A stretch of DNA of 64,000 nt, from NCBI RefSeq assembly GCF_023544445.1, contig NZ_JALPVJ010000005.1, forward strand, positions 186,001 through 250,000, read 5' to 3'. Shown here in pieces: positions 18,871 to 27,047 of this stretch; position 1 is the stretch's first letter; each line of letters opens with the position of its first letter. The position numbers and the translations under genes were made by a program. The notes beneath the pieces are model-generated. The model saw only the letters and a list, made by a program, of their open reading frames with translations, did no database searches and was not told the DNA's origin. Origin of the DNA: Actinoplanes sp. M2I2 (GTDB taxonomy: Bacteria > Actinomycetota > Actinomycetes > Mycobacteriales > Micromonosporaceae).

Positions 18871-19977
18871 CTAGGCGGGTTGCACCAGCCCCCGGTAGTG
18901 GTCGGCGAAGATCCGCAGGCCACGCCTGCGGAGCATGGGGTCGCGCAGCGCCGGCGGTACGTCGCGGGTGCGATCCCGCTCGCGCGTGCGATCCCGCACC
19001 TCGATGCAGCGGGGGCGGCGGCGGTCCTCGTACGCCCGGAGCACCGCCGGGATGTCATCGGGAAGTTTCCGCAGCTCCTCGCCGAGCACGACGGCGTCCT
19101 CGAACGACATGGCGGCGCCCTGGGCCAGCGTGGGGGCGGTGGCGTGGGCCGCGTCACCCACCAGCACGACCGGCCCCTGCGACCAGCGCTCCAGAACGAC
19201 CTCGTCGGTACGCGCGACCTGCACTTTTTCCAGCGCGGTGAGGATCGCCGGGGCGGGGCCGCCAAACCCGCCGAACAGCTCGCGCACCCGGGCGATCGGG
19301 TCGTCGGGGTTGGGCGCGTCGGGGGCGGTCTCGTCGGCGTGGAAGTAGAGCTTGCGGCCGCCCATGGGCATGGCCACGAAGGAGGACCGGCGACCGAGCA
19401 GGGCCGTCCAGTCGCTGAGCGCGGGCCCGCCGGTGACCACCGAGCGGTAGACGATCTGACCGGTCGGCGCGGCCGCACCGCCCAGCCCGGCCTTGGCCCG
19501 GATCGTCGAGCGACGCCCGTCGGCCCCGACGACCAGGTCGTACTCCGCCACCGCGCCGTCACCGAACTCGACCTTGGCCGTCCGGTCGAAGACCTCGAGA
19601 CCGCGGACGGCGGTGTCGTACCGCACCTCGCCGCCGACGCTGGTGAGCAGCACCTGCTGGAGGTCGGCCCGGGACAGCGCGCGCGACTCGCCGACGCCGG
19701 CCCAGAGCCCGGCCACGTCCATCTCGAAGAGCTCGCGGCCCCGCGAGTCGAGGAAGACCTGCCGGAAGATGAGGTCGCCGAGCGGGCGCAGCGGCGCGTC
19801 CAGGCCGAGCTGGCGGAGGGCGCGCAACGCGTTGCCGGGCAGATAGATGCCCGCGCCGGGAAGCATGGTGGCCGGCAACTCCTCGACCACGTCGGGCCGG
19901 AAGCCGGCGAGACGGAGGGCCCGCGCGGCGGCCAGCCCCGCGATTCCGGCGCCCACCACCAGGATGCGCAACGTCAT
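18871..19977 (-). CDS. FAD-dependent monooxygenase (PHBH fold)
   Basis: 368 residues from ATG 19977 (GGGAGG upstream); the longer frame is not supported. The FAD fingerprint is ILVVGAGIAGLAAARAL at the N-terminus, the DG motif is YDLVVGADGRRSTIR in the middle, and the ribityl-binding GD motif is VVLVGDAAHATAPTLAQGA. The group hydroxylates aromatic or polyketide substrates with NAD(P)H and O2. Near the C-terminus a short Arg/Asp duplication (RDRTRERDRTRD) reflects a local DNA repeat at about 18965-18998. It stands alone between ctaD and a divergent gene. Substrate cannot be told. Confidence 0.85.
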   Translation of the reverse strand: MTLRILVVGAGIAGLAAARALRLAGFRPDVVEELPATMLPGAGIYLPGNALRALRQLGLDAPLRPLGDLIFRQVFLDSRGRELFEMDVAGLWAGVGESRALSRADLQQVLLTSVGGEVRYDTAVRGLEVFDRTAKVEFGDGAVAEYDLVVGADGRRSTIRAKAGLGGAAAPTGQIVYRSVVTGGPALSDWTALLGRRSSFVAMPMGGRKLYFHADETAPDAPNPDDPIARVRELFGGFGGPAPAILTALEKVQVARTDEVVLERWSQGPVVLVGDAAHATAPTLAQGAAMSFEDAVVLGEELRKLPDDIPAVLRAYEDRRRPRCIEVRDRTRERDRTRDVPPALRDPMLRRRGLRIFADHYRGLVQPA

Positions 19978-20166
19978 CGCAGCCTTGCCTCCCACCCGTC
20001 GGACACGCGTCGGAGCCAAGACACTACCCCCAGCCACGTTTGGGGGAAACCCGCGATCATCGAGAGTTCCGAATTGTTCCCTTGGCTACCATGCCCCTAC
20101 TCTCGCACACACGTATGACGAATTACGCCCGTGTATTTTCGGCTCCGGCCGGGAAGACAAGGCGGC

Positions 20167-21243
20167 ATGACGGACCGTCTGGCGGAGTACCGGCGCAAGC
20201 GGGACGCGACCCGCACACCGGAGCCGATCCCGGCCGGCGCCTCCCCCGACGAGCCTCGTCAGCGCTTCGTCATCCAGCAGCACCACGCCCGCAGCCTGCA
20301 CTGGGACGTCCGGCTGGAACGCGACGGCGTCCTCGTCTCGTTCGCCGTGCCCCGTGGTCTACCGCGCGATCAGGGCCGCAACAACCTGGCCAAACACACC
20401 GAGGACCACCCGCTGGAATACCTCGAGTTCTCCGGCGAGATCCCGGCCGGCGAGTACGGCGGCGGCCGCATGACCATCTTCGACAGCGGCACCTACGAGA
20501 CCGGCAAGTGGCGCGACGACGAGATCGGCGTGACGTTCCACGGTGACCGCACGACGGGACGGTATGTGTTCTTCCAGACCGGCGGCAACGACTGGATGGT
20601 CCGGCGGATGGACCCGCCCGAACCCGGCTGGGAGCCGATGCCCGAGGCGGTGTCGCCGATGCTTGCGGCCAAGGCCGCCGACCTGCCGCCCGAGAGCGAC
20701 GACGCCGAGTGGGGCTACGAGATGGCCTGGGGCGGCCGGCGTGTCGTCGTGTACGTCTCGGGCGGCCGGGTCCGCGTGCTGAACGCCGATGGCGAGGACG
20801 TGACCTCGTGGTATCCGGAGGTCCGGCCGCTCGGCCCGGCCCTCGCGCCGACCGAGGCCGTGCTCGACGGCGAGATCGTCGCGTTCGACGGGCCGGCGCC
20901 CTCGGTCACCCGGCTGGAGCGGCGCAAGGCGCCGAAGGACTCGGCGGCGGCCAAGCGGGCGGCCGAGCGCACGCCGGTGCACTTCCTCGCGTACGACCTG
21001 TTGTGGTTGGAGGGGCACAGCACGGTCGAGGCTCTCCGCTATGCCGAGCGCCGCGAGCTGCTCGAGGGGCTGGCCGTGGCCGGCGAGCACTGGCAGACCC
21101 CGCCCTACTTCCCCGGCGGCGGCCGCTTCGCGCTCGAGGCGGCCGGCGCCCAGGGACTGGCCGGGGTGATCGCCAAACGCCTCGACTCCCCGTACCTGCC
21201 GGGACGCCGGAGCCGGCTGTGGCTGGCGGTCCCGGCGGGGTAG
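20167..21243 (+). CDS. LigD-type 3'-phosphoesterase fused to a degenerate DNA ligase domain
   Basis: 358 residues from ATG 20167 (AAGGCGG upstream). Residues about 30-150 are a LigD phosphoesterase domain with FVIQQHHARSLHWDVRLE and EFSGEIPAGEYGGG, carrying the His/Asp/Glu metal site. Residues about 165-358 follow the adenylation domain of ATP-dependent ligases, but its catalytic residues are gone. The motif I site normally KWDG reads MAWGGRR (Lys and Asp lost), the motif IV Glu is replaced (AGVIAKRLDSPY), and the motif V lysines are absent (RLWLAVPAG at the end). No OB domain follows. It may trim 3' ends in Ku-dependent end joining without sealing. No ku gene is adjacent. Confidence 0.82.
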   Translation: MTDRLAEYRRKRDATRTPEPIPAGASPDEPRQRFVIQQHHARSLHWDVRLERDGVLVSFAVPRGLPRDQGRNNLAKHTEDHPLEYLEFSGEIPAGEYGGGRMTIFDSGTYETGKWRDDEIGVTFHGDRTTGRYVFFQTGGNDWMVRRMDPPEPGWEPMPEAVSPMLAAKAADLPPESDDAEWGYEMAWGGRRVVVYVSGGRVRVLNADGEDVTSWYPEVRPLGPALAPTEAVLDGEIVAFDGPAPSVTRLERRKAPKDSAAAKRAAERTPVHFLAYDLLWLEGHSTVEALRYAERRELLEGLAVAGEHWQTPPYFPGGGRFALEAAGAQGLAGVIAKRLDSPYLPGRRSRLWLAVPAG

Positions 21244-21374
21244 ATCACGCGCCGGGCGGGGCGCCGCCGCACTCTCAGTCCGTGCCTCCGGACCGGTCGG
21301 CCGGTTGCCTGGGCTGCGCCCCGGCCGGGACGACGTTTCACCGGCGACCTCACCGGAAAGGTCCTCCGAACAAG

Positions 21375-22769
21375 ATGCACCCCGAAACCCCCCAGCCCTC
21401 CGTACCGAGGAGCGAGATGTCGGCCGAACTCTGGAACTCCGCCGCCGGCGTCCTCGAGACGAACTGGTCGGGTGACCACATGGTCCCGTCCCGCCGCCTC
21501 TACCCTCACCAGTGGAGCTGGGACACCGCGTTCATCGCGATCGGGCTCGCCTACGTCAACCCGACGCGGGCCTGGCGTGACCTGCGCAGCCTCTTCGAGG
21601 CGCAGTGGCCCGACGGCCGCGTGCCGCACATCGTCTTCGACCCCGCGACGGCCGAGGCCGACTATTTCCCCGGGCCGGCCTTCTGGGGCGTTCCCGCGTA
21701 CGGCAGCCGCCCGGCCCACGGAAGCACCGGCCTCGTCCAGCCCCCGCTGCACGCCGTCGCGGCCTGGAAGGTCTACCGCCGCGCGGCGGCCCACGGCGCG
21801 GCCTGTGTGCAGCAGGCCCACGCCGAGCTGCAGTGGCTCTACCCCCGGCTGGTCGCCCAGCAGGAGTACCTGACCACCCACCGCAACCTGGGCGGCAGCG
21901 GGCTGGCGAGCATCGTGCACCCCTGGGAGTCCGGCCTGGACAACAGCCCGGCCTGGGACGCCGCGATGGCCGCCGTGCCCGCCGACCTGTCGCTGCTCAC
22001 CACCTACCACCGGCGCGACCTCGACGTCGCCGACGCCGCGCACCGCCCGACCGATCTCGACTACGCCCGGTACGTCGGCCTGGTCCTCGACTATCGGGCC
22101 GGCGACTACTCGGACACCGGCCTGCTGAGCCGGCACGCCTTCGCCGTGGAGTGCCCGTCGTTCAACGCGATCCTGGGCGCCGCCGAGCTCGCCCTGGCCC
22201 AGATCGCGGGGGTGCTCGGGCATACGGCCGAAGCCGTGGCCCACCGCGAGCGCGCGCACCGGATCACCCGGGCGATCGTCGACAACCTGTGGGATCCCCG
22301 GACCCGCATCTTCCACGCGCGCGACGTGCGCACCGGCACGCTGAGCCCGGCGCGCTGCGTGAGCGGGCTGCTGCCGCTGCTGCTGCCCGACCTGCCCGCC
22401 GATCAGGTCGACGGCATCCTGGCCGAGGCGCGGTCGGAACGGTTCGGCCTGCCGCTGAGCACCACGCTGCCGGTGCCGAGCTACGACCGGACGGCGGCCG
22501 ACTTCGACACCGAGCGCTACTGGCGCGGCCCGGTCTGGATCAACATGAACTGGCTGCTGCGCCGCGGCCTGCTCATGCACGGCCTCCGTGACGAGGCCGA
22601 GGAGCTGCGGGCGGCGATGGTGCGGCTGGTGCACCGCAACGGCCATTTCGAGTACTTCCACCCGACCACCGGCGAGGGCCTGGGCGCGCCCACTTTCAGC
22701 TGGACCGCCGCCCTGGCCCTCGATCTGCTGGCCGACCGGTCCGTGCCGGCGTACGCGAAAGCGGCTTAG
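21375..22769 (+). CDS. GH63-like glucosylglycerate/mannosylglycerate hydrolase
   Basis: 464 residues from ATG 21375; ATG 21417 with GAGGAG four bases upstream is equally plausible and gives 450. It is a soluble (alpha/alpha)6-barrel protein. The motifs follow the bacterial GH63 glucosylglycerate hydrolases: [15 protein letters not shown], then [14 protein letters not shown] with the general acid Asp, [13 protein letters not shown], and [14 protein letters not shown] with the likely base Glu. These enzymes release glucose or mannose and glycerate from the compatible solutes glucosylglycerate and mannosylglycerate, as when stress eases. The gene overlaps the end of the convergent adh gene by four bases. 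Trehalase-like specificity is a weaker alternative. Confidence 0.75.
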   Translation: MHPETPQPSVPRSEMSAELWNSAAGVLETNWSGDHMVPSRRLYPHQWSWDTAFIAIGLAYVNPTRAWRDLRSLFEAQWPDGRVPHIVFDPATAEADYFPGPAFWGVPAYGSRPAHGSTGLVQPPLHAVAAWKVYRRAAAHGAACVQQAHAELQWLYPRLVAQQEYLTTHRNLGGSGLASIVHPWESGLDNSPAWDAAMAAVPADLSLLTTYHRRDLDVADAAHRPTDLDYARYVGLVLDYRAGDYSDTGLLSRHAFAVECPSFNAILGAAELALAQIAGVLGHTAEAVAHRERAHRITRAIVDNLWDPRTRIFHARDVRTGTLSPARCVSGLLPLLLPDLPADQVDGILAEARSERFGLPLSTTLPVPSYDRTAADFDTERYWRGPVWINMNWLLRRGLLMHGLRDEAEELRAAMVRLVHRNGHFEYFHPTTGEGLGAPTFSWTAALALDLLADRSVPAYAKAA

Positions 22770-23851
22770 AAGACCACGACCGACCTGAGCACGCCGCCGG
22801 TGTGCATCTTGCCGAAGGCCTCCTCGACCTGGCCCAGCGCGATCTCCTCGGTCACGAACGCGTCCAGGTCGAGGCGGCCCTGCAGGTAGAGATCGGTGAG
22901 CATCGGGAAGTCCCGGGTGGGCAGGCAGTCGCCGTACCAGCTGGACTTGAGCGCGCCACCGCGCCCGAAGATCTCGAGCAGCGGCAGCTCGATCTTCATG
23001 TCCGGGGTGGGCACGCCGACCAGCACGACCGTGCCGGCCAGGTCGCGGGCATAGAAGGCCTGCTCGTACGTCTCGGGCCGGCCCACCGCCTCGATCACGA
23101 CGTCGGCGCCGAAGCCCCCGGTGAGCTCCTTGACCGCCTCGACCACGTCGGCGCCCCGCGCGTTGATCGTGTGGGTCGCGCCGAAGCCGCGCGCCCACTC
23201 GAGCTTCTGGTCGTCGGTGTCGATCGCGATGATCGTGGTCGCCCCGGCCAGCGCCGCACCGGCCACCGCGCCGTCGCCGACCCCGCCGCAGCCGATCACC
23301 GCGACCGAGTCGCCGCGGGTCACGCCGCCGGTGTTGATCGCCGCGCCGATGCCGGCCATCACGCCACAGCCGAGCAGGCCCACGGCGGCCGCCCGGGCCC
23401 GCGGGTCGACCTTCGTGCACTGTCCCGCGTGTACGAGCGTCTTTTCCACGAAGGCGCCGATACCCAGGGCCGGGGACAGCTCGGTGCCGTCCTCGAGGGT
23501 CATCTTCTGCGTCGCGTTGTGCGTGGCGAAGCAGTACCACGGCTTGCCCTTGCGGCAGGCCCGGCAGGTGCCGCAGACGGCCCGCCAGTTCAGCACCACG
23601 AAGTCGCCGGGCTCGACGTCGGTGACGCCCGCGCCGACCGACTCGACCACGCCCGCGGCCTCGTGGCCGAGCAGGAACGGGAAGTCGTCGTTGATGCCGC
23701 CCTCGCGATAGTGCAGGTCGGTGTGGCACACCCCGCACGCCTGGATCGCGACCACTGCCTCACCGGGCCCCGGGTCGGGCACCACGATGGTGGTGAGCTC
23801 GACGGGGGCACCCTTGCCGCGGGCGATGACGCCCTGCACTCGCTGACTCAT
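22766..23851 (-). CDS. S-(hydroxymethyl)mycothiol dehydrogenase-like zinc alcohol dehydrogenase
   Basis: 361 residues. It is a class III-type medium-chain dehydrogenase: catalytic zinc ligands in [10 protein letters not shown] and [10 protein letters not shown], four structural-zinc cysteines ([15 protein letters not shown]), and the NAD fold [14 protein letters not shown] with Asp at the end of beta-2. The pattern matches actinobacterial mycothiol-dependent formaldehyde dehydrogenase (MscR/AdhE2), which oxidises the formaldehyde-mycothiol adduct and can reduce S-nitrosomycothiol. It follows a marR gene by four bases and is likely controlled by it. The characterised mycobacterial neighbour, an MBL hydrolase, is not adjacent here. 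Confidence 0.88.
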   Translation of the reverse strand: MSQRVQGVIARGKGAPVELTTIVVPDPGPGEAVVAIQACGVCHTDLHYREGGINDDFPFLLGHEAAGVVESVGAGVTDVEPGDFVVLNWRAVCGTCRACRKGKPWYCFATHNATQKMTLEDGTELSPALGIGAFVEKTLVHAGQCTKVDPRARAAAVGLLGCGVMAGIGAAINTGGVTRGDSVAVIGCGGVGDGAVAGAALAGATTIIAIDTDDQKLEWARGFGATHTINARGADVVEAVKELTGGFGADVVIEAVGRPETYEQAFYARDLAGTVVLVGVPTPDMKIELPLLEIFGRGGALKSSWYGDCLPTRDFPMLTDLYLQGRLDLDAFVTEEIALGQVEEAFGKMHTGGVLRSVVVF

Positions 23852-23855
23852 CGGC

Positions 23856-24347
23856 TCAGCCTAGAGGGAGGCGGACCTCGACAGGATGGTCGAGGAGAGT
23901 TTCGGCGAGCTTGGCCAGCTGGCGGGTCTGGGCCGGCGAGAGCCGGTCGAAGACCAGCTGTTGCACCGCCTCGACGTGGCCCGGCGCCGAGCTCTCGATC
24001 TTGCCGAAGCCGTCCTCGGTGAGCACGGCGATCTGCACCCGGCCGTCCTGCGGGTCGCGCTCGCGGCGCACCCAGCCCTGGCCCTCGAGCCGGGCGACGA
24101 CATGGGACAGGCGGGAGAGCGAGGCGCTCACCGCCTTGGCCAGCTTGCTCATGGCCAGCCGCCGGTCGGGCTGTTCGCTCAGGCTCACGAGCACGATGTA
24201 GCCCATGTGGGTCAGGCCCGCGTCGCGCTGGAGTTGCGCCTCGAGCGCCGCGGGGACCTTGATCAGCACTTCCACGAAGCGCCGCCACGTCTGTTGCTGC
24301 TCGTCGGTCAACCACCGTGGCTCGGCCACACCAGGAGGCTCTGTCAT
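23856..24347 (-). CDS. MarR-family transcriptional regulator
   Basis: 163 residues. It has a winged helix with the usual order: recognition region [31 protein letters not shown] and the wing [17 protein letters not shown]- and C-terminal helices form the dimer. The family binds short palindromes and releases them on contact with phenolics or oxidants. The gene lies four bases before the mycothiol-type dehydrogenase gene, so it most likely regulates this two-gene unit. The inducer might be an aldehyde or an oxidised thiol, which is inference. No cysteine stands out as a redox switch. Confidence 0.88.
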   Translation of the reverse strand: MTEPPGVAEPRWLTDEQQQTWRRFVEVLIKVPAALEAQLQRDAGLTHMGYIVLVSLSEQPDRRLAMSKLAKAVSASLSRLSHVVARLEGQGWVRRERDPQDGRVQIAVLTEDGFGKIESSAPGHVEAVQQLVFDRLSPAQTRQLAKLAETLLDHPVEVRLPLG

Positions 24348-24484
24348 GCAGAGAGGTTAGTGGCGCAGGGCCCCCAGGTCACGATCCGGGTCCAGGTTGC
24401 CCCGGACGGGCGCCCGGTCGATCGACGCCCGACGTTGTCCCTAGTACGCTGCGCTGGAACTTCCACCGGGGCGATCCAGAAACG

Positions 24485-24539
24485 GCACGACGCCGGCGCC
24501 GGTTCGGCTGGGGGGCCACGGCCGGCGCCGGCGTCGTGC
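24485..24539 (-). terminator. 18-bp perfect stem downstream of the cupin gene
   Basis: Bases 24485-24502 pair without mismatch with 24522-24539 around a 19-base loop. The stem lies 33 bp beyond the cupin stop and is followed on the minus strand by CGTTTC. It is best read as that gene's terminator. The 225-bp spacer around it holds no gene. Confidence 0.6.
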
Positions 24540-24572
24540 TTGCTCGTCTCGGGTCAGAGGTCTGACCTGTGC

Positions 24573-24962
24573 TCAGGAAGCGGGCGGCTCGTCCTTGCCC
24601 TCTTCCTCGAGCCGGTCGGCCTCCTCCTTCGTCTTGTGCACCGCGCCGTCGGCGTGCTCCGCCGGGCCGTAGACGGTGTAGAGGACCAGCGGGTTGGGGC
24701 CGGTGTTGAGGAAGTTGTGCTTGCGGCCCGCGGGGACGACGACGAGGTCGCCCTGGGCGACGTTGCGCTCCTGCCCCGACACGATGGCCTTGCCCGTGCC
24801 GCTGACGAAGGTGAGGATCTGGTCCACCTCGTGGACCTCCTCGCCGATCTCGCCGTCCGGCGGAATCGTCATGATCACGAGCTGGGTGTGCTTACCGGTC
24901 CAGAGCACACGGCGGAAGTCGGGGCTCTTTTCGGCGACAGTGGCGATCGTGAAGTGCTCCAT
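24573..24962 (-). CDS. Cupin-domain protein
   Basis: 129 residues from ATG 24962; a GTG three codons earlier is also possible. It is a single cupin barrel with both metal-binding motifs recognisable: the first around EEVHEVDQILTFVSGTGKA, giving Glu, His and Asp/Glu, and the second GDLVVVPAGRKHNFLN with the last His. The C-terminal 25 residues are acidic and charged (KTKEEADRLEEEG). Proteins of this type in bacteria range from sugar isomerases to metal-binding stress proteins, and the substrate is unknown. It is 18 bp from the stop of the downstream-reading PAS-GGDEF-EAL gene and probably shares its transcript. Confidence 0.82.
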   Translation of the reverse strand: MEHFTIATVAEKSPDFRRVLWTGKHTQLVIMTIPPDGEIGEEVHEVDQILTFVSGTGKAIVSGQERNVAQGDLVVVPAGRKHNFLNTGPNPLVLYTVYGPAEHADGAVHKTKEEADRLEEEGKDEPPAS

Positions 24963-24980
24963 GCTCAGCACTTACCCCGC

Positions 24981-26669
24981 TCAGGACGTTCGCAACCGGC
25001 CTTCGACGACCGGGGCCGGGCGGCCGATCAGGTAGCCCTGGACGTAGTCGACGCCCAGCTCCCGCAGCAGCCGCAGGGTGGGCTCGTCCTGCACGAACTC
25101 GGCCACAGTGTGGATGCCGTAGGCCTGGCAGACCTGCACGAGCGCGCGCACCAGCACCTGGTCCTGCACGTTGTCGACCAGATCGACCACGTACTCGCCA
25201 TCGATCTTGACCAGGTCGATCGGGAAGATCCGCAGATACCGGAAGGACGCGTAGCCGGAGCCGAAATCGTCGAGCGCCAGTTCGCAGCCGAGCTCGCGCA
25301 CGCGGTCGGCGAACCGCCGCGCCTCGCTGAGGTTGCCGATCAGCGCGGTCTCGGTGATCTCGAAGGTGAGCTGTTCGGGCTTCACCTCGTACCGCTCGAT
25401 GAGCCGGATGACCTCGTCGGTGAGCCGCGGGTCGCCCACCGAGCGGCCGGAGAGGTTGATCTGCAGGCAGGTGCCGGGCTGGTCGGCGGCGAGCTGCATG
25501 GCCCGCTCGACCACCCACAGGTCGATGTCGAAGACCGCGTCGAGCCGCTCGGCGATGTCGAGCACCTGGATCGGCGACTGCGGGCCGTCGGCCTCGTCGA
25601 GCACCCGCAGCAGCAGCTCGTGCCGGGTGATCTCGTTGGTCTGGAGCTCGAGGATCGGCTGGGCGTAGAGGGTGAAACGGTCGGTGCCGAGCGCGTCGGC
25701 GACCCGGCTGCGGTACGAGCCCTGCCGGTCGCGGGCCGGCACCGGGTGCGGGACCGGGGTGATCGGCACGCCGCTGTCGCGCGACTGCCGCCACGCGTGT
25801 TCCGCGTCGATCAGCAGCTCGTGGCTGCCGGCGTCGCCGTCGGGGGTGAACCGCACCAGCCCGCCCCAGGCCTGCGCCCGCAGCCAGATGTCGGGCAGCA
25901 CGAACGTCTGTGCCCGCAACGCCTCGACGAGCAGCTCGGCCTCGCGCCGGGCCATCGGCCAGCTGGTGCCGGGCAGCAGAACGGCGAGCTCGTTGGGCCC
26001 GGCCCGGCCGAGCAGCGCGCTCTGCTGCATCACGCCTTCGAGCACGCGTGCGGCCCGGTGCAAAAGGTCGGCGTTCCGGTCGGGTCGCACCGGGTCGCCG
26101 TCCACGCCGGACTGGTCGGGCTGCACCCGGACGACCAGCACGGCGCCGCCGCCCCGGCGCAGCGCCCGGTCGATCTCGTCGGCGAAGCGGGCCCGGGTGA
26201 GCAGTCCGGTCGCCGGGTCGCGCTCGATGAGCGACGCCTGCACCGTCTCGCCCCGCCGGGCCAGCCGGTCACTCTCCCGGCGGGCGCGTTCGCGGGCCGA
26301 CACGTCGGTCACCGTGCCCCGGATGCCGCGAACGGTGCCGTCCGGGCTCTTCACCGGATCGAGCCGGCAGTCCACGTCGAACCACCCGCCGTCGGCCCGC
26401 ATCAGGCGGATCGTCGTGCGGACCTGGGCCCGGGTGGTCCACGCCTTGGTGATGGCCGAGAGCGCCTCGGCGTGGTCGTCGCGATGCACGTAGCGGACGA
26501 GGACCTTGCGGCTCATCTCGTCGCGGTCGGGCGGGTCACCGAGCATCTCGCGCAGCGGGGCCGACCAGGCGATGCGGTCGCCGGTGGCCGTGTAGGAGAA
26601 CCAGGCGGACCGTTCGTCGAGAGGCTGGCGCGGCAACGGCACGCGCTGCCATCCGTCGGGTGCAGCCAT
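24981..26669 (-). CDS. PAS - degenerate GGDEF - EAL protein (c-di-GMP phosphodiesterase candidate)
   Basis: 562 residues with no membrane helix. A PAS domain spans about 20-130 (GGWFDVDCRLDPVKSPDGTVRGIRGTV). The GGDEF domain (about 145-300) is degenerate: the signature reads GRAGPNELAVLL, so cyclase activity is unlikely. The EAL domain (about 320-560) keeps the catalytic set: Glu in HELLLRV, Asn in INLSG, ITETA, LALDDFGSGYASF, VKIDGEYV and AEFVQDEP, so it may hydrolyse c-di-GMP, possibly tuned by the PAS and the dead GGDEF domain. A second GGDEF-EAL protein with an intact GGDEF lies at 48.7 kb. The start follows a stop-free leader; no strong ribosome site is seen. Confidence 0.88.
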   Translation of the reverse strand: MAAPDGWQRVPLPRQPLDERSAWFSYTATGDRIAWSAPLREMLGDPPDRDEMSRKVLVRYVHRDDHAEALSAITKAWTTRAQVRTTIRLMRADGGWFDVDCRLDPVKSPDGTVRGIRGTVTDVSARERARRESDRLARRGETVQASLIERDPATGLLTRARFADEIDRALRRGGGAVLVVRVQPDQSGVDGDPVRPDRNADLLHRAARVLEGVMQQSALLGRAGPNELAVLLPGTSWPMARREAELLVEALRAQTFVLPDIWLRAQAWGGLVRFTPDGDAGSHELLIDAEHAWRQSRDSGVPITPVPHPVPARDRQGSYRSRVADALGTDRFTLYAQPILELQTNEITRHELLLRVLDEADGPQSPIQVLDIAERLDAVFDIDLWVVERAMQLAADQPGTCLQINLSGRSVGDPRLTDEVIRLIERYEVKPEQLTFEITETALIGNLSEARRFADRVRELGCELALDDFGSGYASFRYLRIFPIDLVKIDGEYVVDLVDNVQDQVLVRALVQVCQAYGIHTVAEFVQDEPTLRLLRELGVDYVQGYLIGRPAPVVEGRLRTS

Positions 26670-27047
26670 GCGCCTGCCACCTCCTCCCAGAGTGTCCCCA
26701 CGCCCCTGGACTATTACGACCGGTCACGGGACCGGGATAACAGTGGACGACCGCCCCAATGTTCCACCGGTCCTGCCAGTACGTCGCCGAGCAGCAGTTT
26801 CTCGACCGATCAGAGGAGGGAAATATCTGATCGGCTGACCACTGCACTGCGTAGTTCCCACGATGAAAAAGCGCGCGTTCCATGACGGAAAGTCACTACC
26901 AGTACCGAGCGTGGAACCATGTGCGATTTCTACCCGCCGGAGCCCGAGGTCATGCACGCAGCGCTGCTTCGCCGACGCACCGCGTCACGAGATCCGAATA
27001 AGGCTGGATATGGTGGCGATTGGACACACGCCGACCGAGGACGAGGC
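26670..27047. other. Divergent intergenic region, no gene
   Basis: This 378-bp region separates two divergent genes and is less GC-rich than its surroundings (for example 26818-26900). It must hold promoters for both, but no convincing -35/-10 pair was found. An in-frame ATG at 26919 would extend the rightward gene by 43 residues without a ribosome site. Confidence 0.5.

Noticed and set aside
23886..26885. 999-residue plus-strand frame over the marR, cupin and GGDEF-EAL genes
   Set aside because: It spans three unrelated minus-strand genes and their spacers, and its translation has no recognisable fold. Such frames are stop-poor by base composition.
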